24,442 nt of DNA from CAYXRK01 sp964467615 (GTDB lineage: Bacteria; Hydrogenedentota; Hydrogenedentia; Hydrogenedentales; GCA-2746185), in assembly GCA_964467615.1 (NCBI GenBank), contig CAYXRK010000059.1, positions 1 through 24,442 on the forward strand, written 5' to 3'. Positions 22,021 through 24,442 of the stretch are shown here, piece by piece; positions within the stretch are counted from its first letter, which is position 1, and the number at the start of each line of letters is the position of its first letter. The notes below the pieces were generated by a model. The model saw only the letters and a program-made list of their open reading frames with translations. It searched no databases and had not been told where the DNA came from. Both the position numbers and the translations under genes were made by a program.

Positions 22021-23646
22021 TCAGCGCTGGGCCGTAACCAACGCCGCCTCCCACTCGGGGCGCAATCGCGCCTGGATTTCCCACGCGTCCAAAATCACCA
22101 ACGCCGCCATGTGCTCGATGACCGGCACAGCGCGCGGGACGATACACGGGTCGTGCCGTCCCCCGACGCTGACCGTCTCATTCGCGCCGTCGAGATTGAC
22201 CGTCGGCTGTTCTTTGGCGATGGAGGCCGTAGGCTTGACGGCGACGCGCAACGAGATCGTCTGGCCCGTCGAAATCCCGCCCGTGATCCCGCCCGCATTG
22301 TTCGACAAGAATCCGCTTTCGGACATAGCGTCGTTCGATTCGCTGCCCTGAAGTCTTGTCAGTTCGAAGCCGCGCCCGATTTCGACGCCCTTGATCGCGC
22401 CAATGGTCATGATCGCGTAGGTCAACCGCGCGTCCAGTTTCGCAAACACGGGATCGCCGAGGCCGGGCGGGACGCCGAGGACGTCGAGTTGGATGATTCC
22501 CCCGACCGAATCGCGGTTCTTGCGCGCCTGCAAAATCGCTTCCTCCATCCTCACGGCTGCAACCGGATCGGCACAGCGCACGGGGTTCGATTCGATTGAG
22601 TTGTAGTCGCAAGTTACAGCCCTAATCCCCGCAACTTCAAGGGCATGGGCCCGAAACGTTACCCCGCGCTGCCGCAGAATCTCCATCGCGACCGCCCCCG
22701 CCGCCACCCGCGTCGCCGTCTCGCGCCCGGACGAGCGCCCGCCGCCGCGGTGATCGCGCCAGCCGTACTTCCGGTAAAACGTATAGTCGGCGTGGCCGGG
22801 CCGGAACAGGTGCTTAATCTCGTCGTACTTTTTCGAGTCCTGGTCCTGGTTGTAAACGATGAGCGCGATAGGCGCGCCGGTTGTTAAACCTTCGAATACT
22901 CCGGAAACGATGTGGACTTCGTCGGGCTCCTTCCGCTGCGTCGTGACCTTACTTTGGCCGGGCTTGCGGCGGTCCATTTCTTTTTGAATGAGCGCCTCGG
23001 ACATCTCGAATCCGGGCCGTATACCCTCGACGATGCATCCGATCGCCTTGCCGTGGCTCTCGCCGAAGGTAGTCACGCGGACGATATCGCCGAACGTGTT
23101 TGCCGTCCGCACGCGAATCGCCAGTTCATGTTCGATGGCGTCCACCGCGCGCTCGGCCACGGTTTCCGGCGTCGGGCCTCCCGTATCAAGCACCGCATCG
23201 GCGAACGGGCGCATCACTTCATCGCGAAACGCGACCTCCTTGGAGAACTTTCGTTCGCCGTCGGACTGATCAAACTTCGGTGGCGTACCGTTCGCCGTGG
23301 CCCTGCCCCACAACGTCGCCGCGTCGGCAATGAGGTAGATCAATAAGGCGTTGCCACGAAGCGATCTCCGCGATTCGGGATCCATGAACACGCCGCCGCC
23401 CGTGATGACGACGTGCCAATCGCGCCCCGCCGCTTGCGCCACGGCCCTGCGTTCCCAATCGCGGAACGTCTTCTCGCCGTGCTCGCGGAAAATCTCGCGA
23501 TACGTCCTCTTCGCGCCCGTCTCAGCGGCGTACAGTTCCTCGATCAAGTGGTCCGTCTCGACGCATGGCAACCCCAACCGCTCGGCCAACAACGCGCCAA
23601 CGGTTGATTTGCCCGAACCCTTCGGGCCAAAAAGAACAATATTCAC
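22021..23646 (-). CDS. aroK-aroC: Fused shikimate kinase-chorismate synthase
   Basis: One uninterrupted frame of 541 residues carrying two shikimate-pathway enzymes. Residues 1-175 are shikimate kinase: Walker A GPKGSGKST (7-15), ETDHLIE with Asp32, FREHGEKTFRDWE with Arg62, GGG at 83-85, and Arg141 near the end. Residues 183-541 are chorismate synthase: ANTFGDIVRVTTFGESHG (182-199), RPGHADYTF (282-290), the flavin-binding RDHRGGGRSSGRET (297-310), SNNAGGITGGIS, and RHDPCIVPRA near the end. There is almost no linker. The two enzymes are not adjacent steps: EPSP synthase acts between them. The lid Arg of the kinase (RPLL in most homologues) appears replaced (GTPPKF). GTG 23646 has AGGA 8 nt upstream. 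Cytoplasmic. A GTG near codon 179 could give separate chorismate synthase but lacks a good ribosome-binding site. Confidence 0.92.
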   Translation of the reverse strand: MNIVLFGPKGSGKSTVGALLAERLGLPCVETDHLIEELYAAETGAKRTYREIFREHGEKTFRDWERRAVAQAAGRDWHVVITGGGVFMDPESRRSLRGNALLIYLIADAATLWGRATANGTPPKFDQSDGERKFSKEVAFRDEVMRPFADAVLDTGGPTPETVAERAVDAIEHELAIRVRTANTFGDIVRVTTFGESHGKAIGCIVEGIRPGFEMSEALIQKEMDRRKPGQSKVTTQRKEPDEVHIVSGVFEGLTTGAPIALIVYNQDQDSKKYDEIKHLFRPGHADYTFYRKYGWRDHRGGGRSSGRETATRVAAGAVAMEILRQRGVTFRAHALEVAGIRAVTCDYNSIESNPVRCADPVAAVRMEEAILQARKNRDSVGGIIQLDVLGVPPGLGDPVFAKLDARLTYAIMTIGAIKGVEIGRGFELTRLQGSESNDAMSESGFLSNNAGGITGGISTGQTISLRVAVKPTASIAKEQPTVNLDGANETVSVGGRHDPCIVPRAVPVIEHMAALVILDAWEIQARLRPEWEAALVTAQR

Positions 23647-23748
23647 GCAGGAATTCCTATGAGAACCGCGCCCAATTGACGCGAAGATCCATACTTACGG
23701 CGAAACGGCGACCCTATTCTAACAATTCGCCGCCCAACCCTTCGCGCA

Positions 23749-24442
23749 CTACTTCAGTTGGTAGTCCTTGAATCGTTCGCGTAGCGCGGTCTTCTTGAAC
23801 TTTCCGACTGACGTCTTCGGCACCTCGTCGATGAACTCGAACGCGTCCGGAATCCAGAACTTGGCGACTTTGTCCGCGAGATATTCGCGCAACTCATCGG
23901 CGGTCAGGGTCTCGCCCGGTTTCTTGACGACGCACGCCAGCGGCCGCTCGTCCCATCTTGGATGCGGTATCGCAATCACCGCCGCCTCCGCCACTTTCGG
24001 GTGGCCCATCAGCAAGTTTTCCAGGTCCACCGAACTGATCCATTCGCCGCCCGATTTCACGAGGTCCTTCGAGCGGTCTTGTATCTTGATGCACCCGCCC
24101 GGCGAGATTGACACAATGTCCCCAGTCTTGAACCAGCCGTCCTCAGTAAATCGGTCCGTCGCGTCCGGCCTATTGTGATACGCCTTCGATATCCACGGCC
24201 CGCGCACCTCGAGCTCGCCCATCTGCTTGCCGTCCCAGGCCACGAGGTCCTCATCGCCGCGCGCGCGAATCTCCACCAGCGGCGCGGGCGTCCCCTGCAA
24301 CGCGCGGTACTCGTATTGCTCGTCGTCGGACCTCGCCGCGATCTCGCTGGTCACGTACGAAACCGTGCCCAGCGGATTCAGCTCCGTCATGCCCCAGGCC
24401 TGCAAGATGCTCAGCCCGTGCCGCTCTTGCATGCCCTGAATC
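23749..24442 (-). CDS. Fatty-acyl-CoA ligase (AMP-forming), C-terminal part
   Basis: The gene runs off the right end of the window, and about 231 C-terminal residues are seen. It belongs to the acyl-adenylate-forming superfamily, which activates a carboxylic acid with ATP and transfers it to CoA. Visible core motifs: LQAWGMTELNPLG (motif A5), GWFKTGD (A7), the hinge DRSKDLVKSGGEWIS (A8), and the catalytic lysine motif PKTSVGKFKK (A10) close to the end. The AWGMTE and KSGGEWIS forms are typical of medium- and long-chain fatty acid ligases of the AlkK/FadD type. Chain length specificity cannot be judged. The frame is open through the window edge (IQGM...), so the true start lies beyond 24442. 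102 nt separate it from the downstream aroK-aroC gene on the same strand. Confidence 0.9.
   Translation of the reverse strand, partial: IQGMQERHGLSILQAWGMTELNPLGTVSYVTSEIAARSDDEQYEYRALQGTPAPLVEIRARGDEDLVAWDGKQMGELEVRGPWISKAYHNRPDATDRFTEDGWFKTGDIVSISPGGCIKIQDRSKDLVKSGGEWISSVDLENLLMGHPKVAEAAVIAIPHPRWDERPLACVVKKPGETLTADELREYLADKVAKFWIPDAFEFIDEVPKTSVGKFKKTALRERFKDYQLK

Noticed and set aside
1..24442. CRISPR arrays, tRNA or rRNA genes, transposases and phage genes
   Set aside because: I saw no regularly spaced repeats, cloverleaf-like sequences with TTCGANTC arms, rRNA stretches or recombinase motifs in any gap or gene.

Overview
The window is GC-rich chromosomal DNA from an uncultured-type, diderm (Gram-negative-style) bacterium. 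Third codon positions are strongly G/C-biased. The gene mix (a CehA/McbA-type PHP metallohydrolase, tandem Tat-exported aldo/keto reductases, a secretin-based polysaccharide locus, ADP-heptose genes) is what I would expect from the Planctomycetota/Hydrogenedentota/Lentisphaerota neighbourhood. That placement is an inference from gene style, not from a marker phylogeny. No rRNA, tRNA, CRISPR array, transposase, integrase or phage gene was seen. The only mobile-type DNA is a set of short palindromic repeats at gene edges.

Left part (1-11.6 kb) is metabolic and housekeeping. On the minus strand an aldehyde dehydrogenase is followed by a secreted CehA-like metallohydrolase. Divergent to them are two tandem Tat-signal aldo/keto reductases, each with its own ribosome-binding site and separated by a rho-independent terminator. 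Next comes a minus-strand pair, exodeoxyribonuclease III and a divergent PduO-type cobalamin adenosyltransferase. A plus-strand run follows: a LON substrate-binding-domain protein, a small unknown protein and histidyl-tRNA synthetase. A minus-strand ankyrin-repeat protein closes this part.

Central part (11.6-22.0 kb) is one tightly packed seven-gene plus-strand operon behind a strong sigma70-like promoter (11984-12013) with a leader of about 180 nt. It encodes an ExeA-type AAA ATPase, a single-pass TPR protein with a large acidic cytoplasmic region, a signal-peptide protein that fuses a Wza-like polysaccharide-export domain to a secretin domain, a Wzc-type bacterial tyrosine kinase with a run of eight tyrosines at its C-terminus, an O-antigen ligase/Wzy-like membrane protein, and the heptose enzymes HldA-like kinase and GmhB phosphatase. 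I read this as an envelope-spanning polysaccharide polymerisation and export machine in which a secretin replaces the usual Wza outer-membrane pore, driven or assembled with help from a type-II-secretion-like ATPase, with heptose precursor supply in the same transcript. Glycosyltransferases and a Wzx flippase are not in the window.

Right part (22.0 kb to end) is minus strand: a single continuous gene fusing shikimate kinase to chorismate synthase, and the C-terminal part of a fatty-acyl-CoA ligase that runs off the window end.

The most unusual items are the export-domain/secretin fusion and its operon, the AroK-AroC fusion, the paired loss of the catalytic His in both exported aldo/keto reductases, a possible pseudoknot upstream of the operon, and palindromic repeats that have entered the coding starts of two genes.
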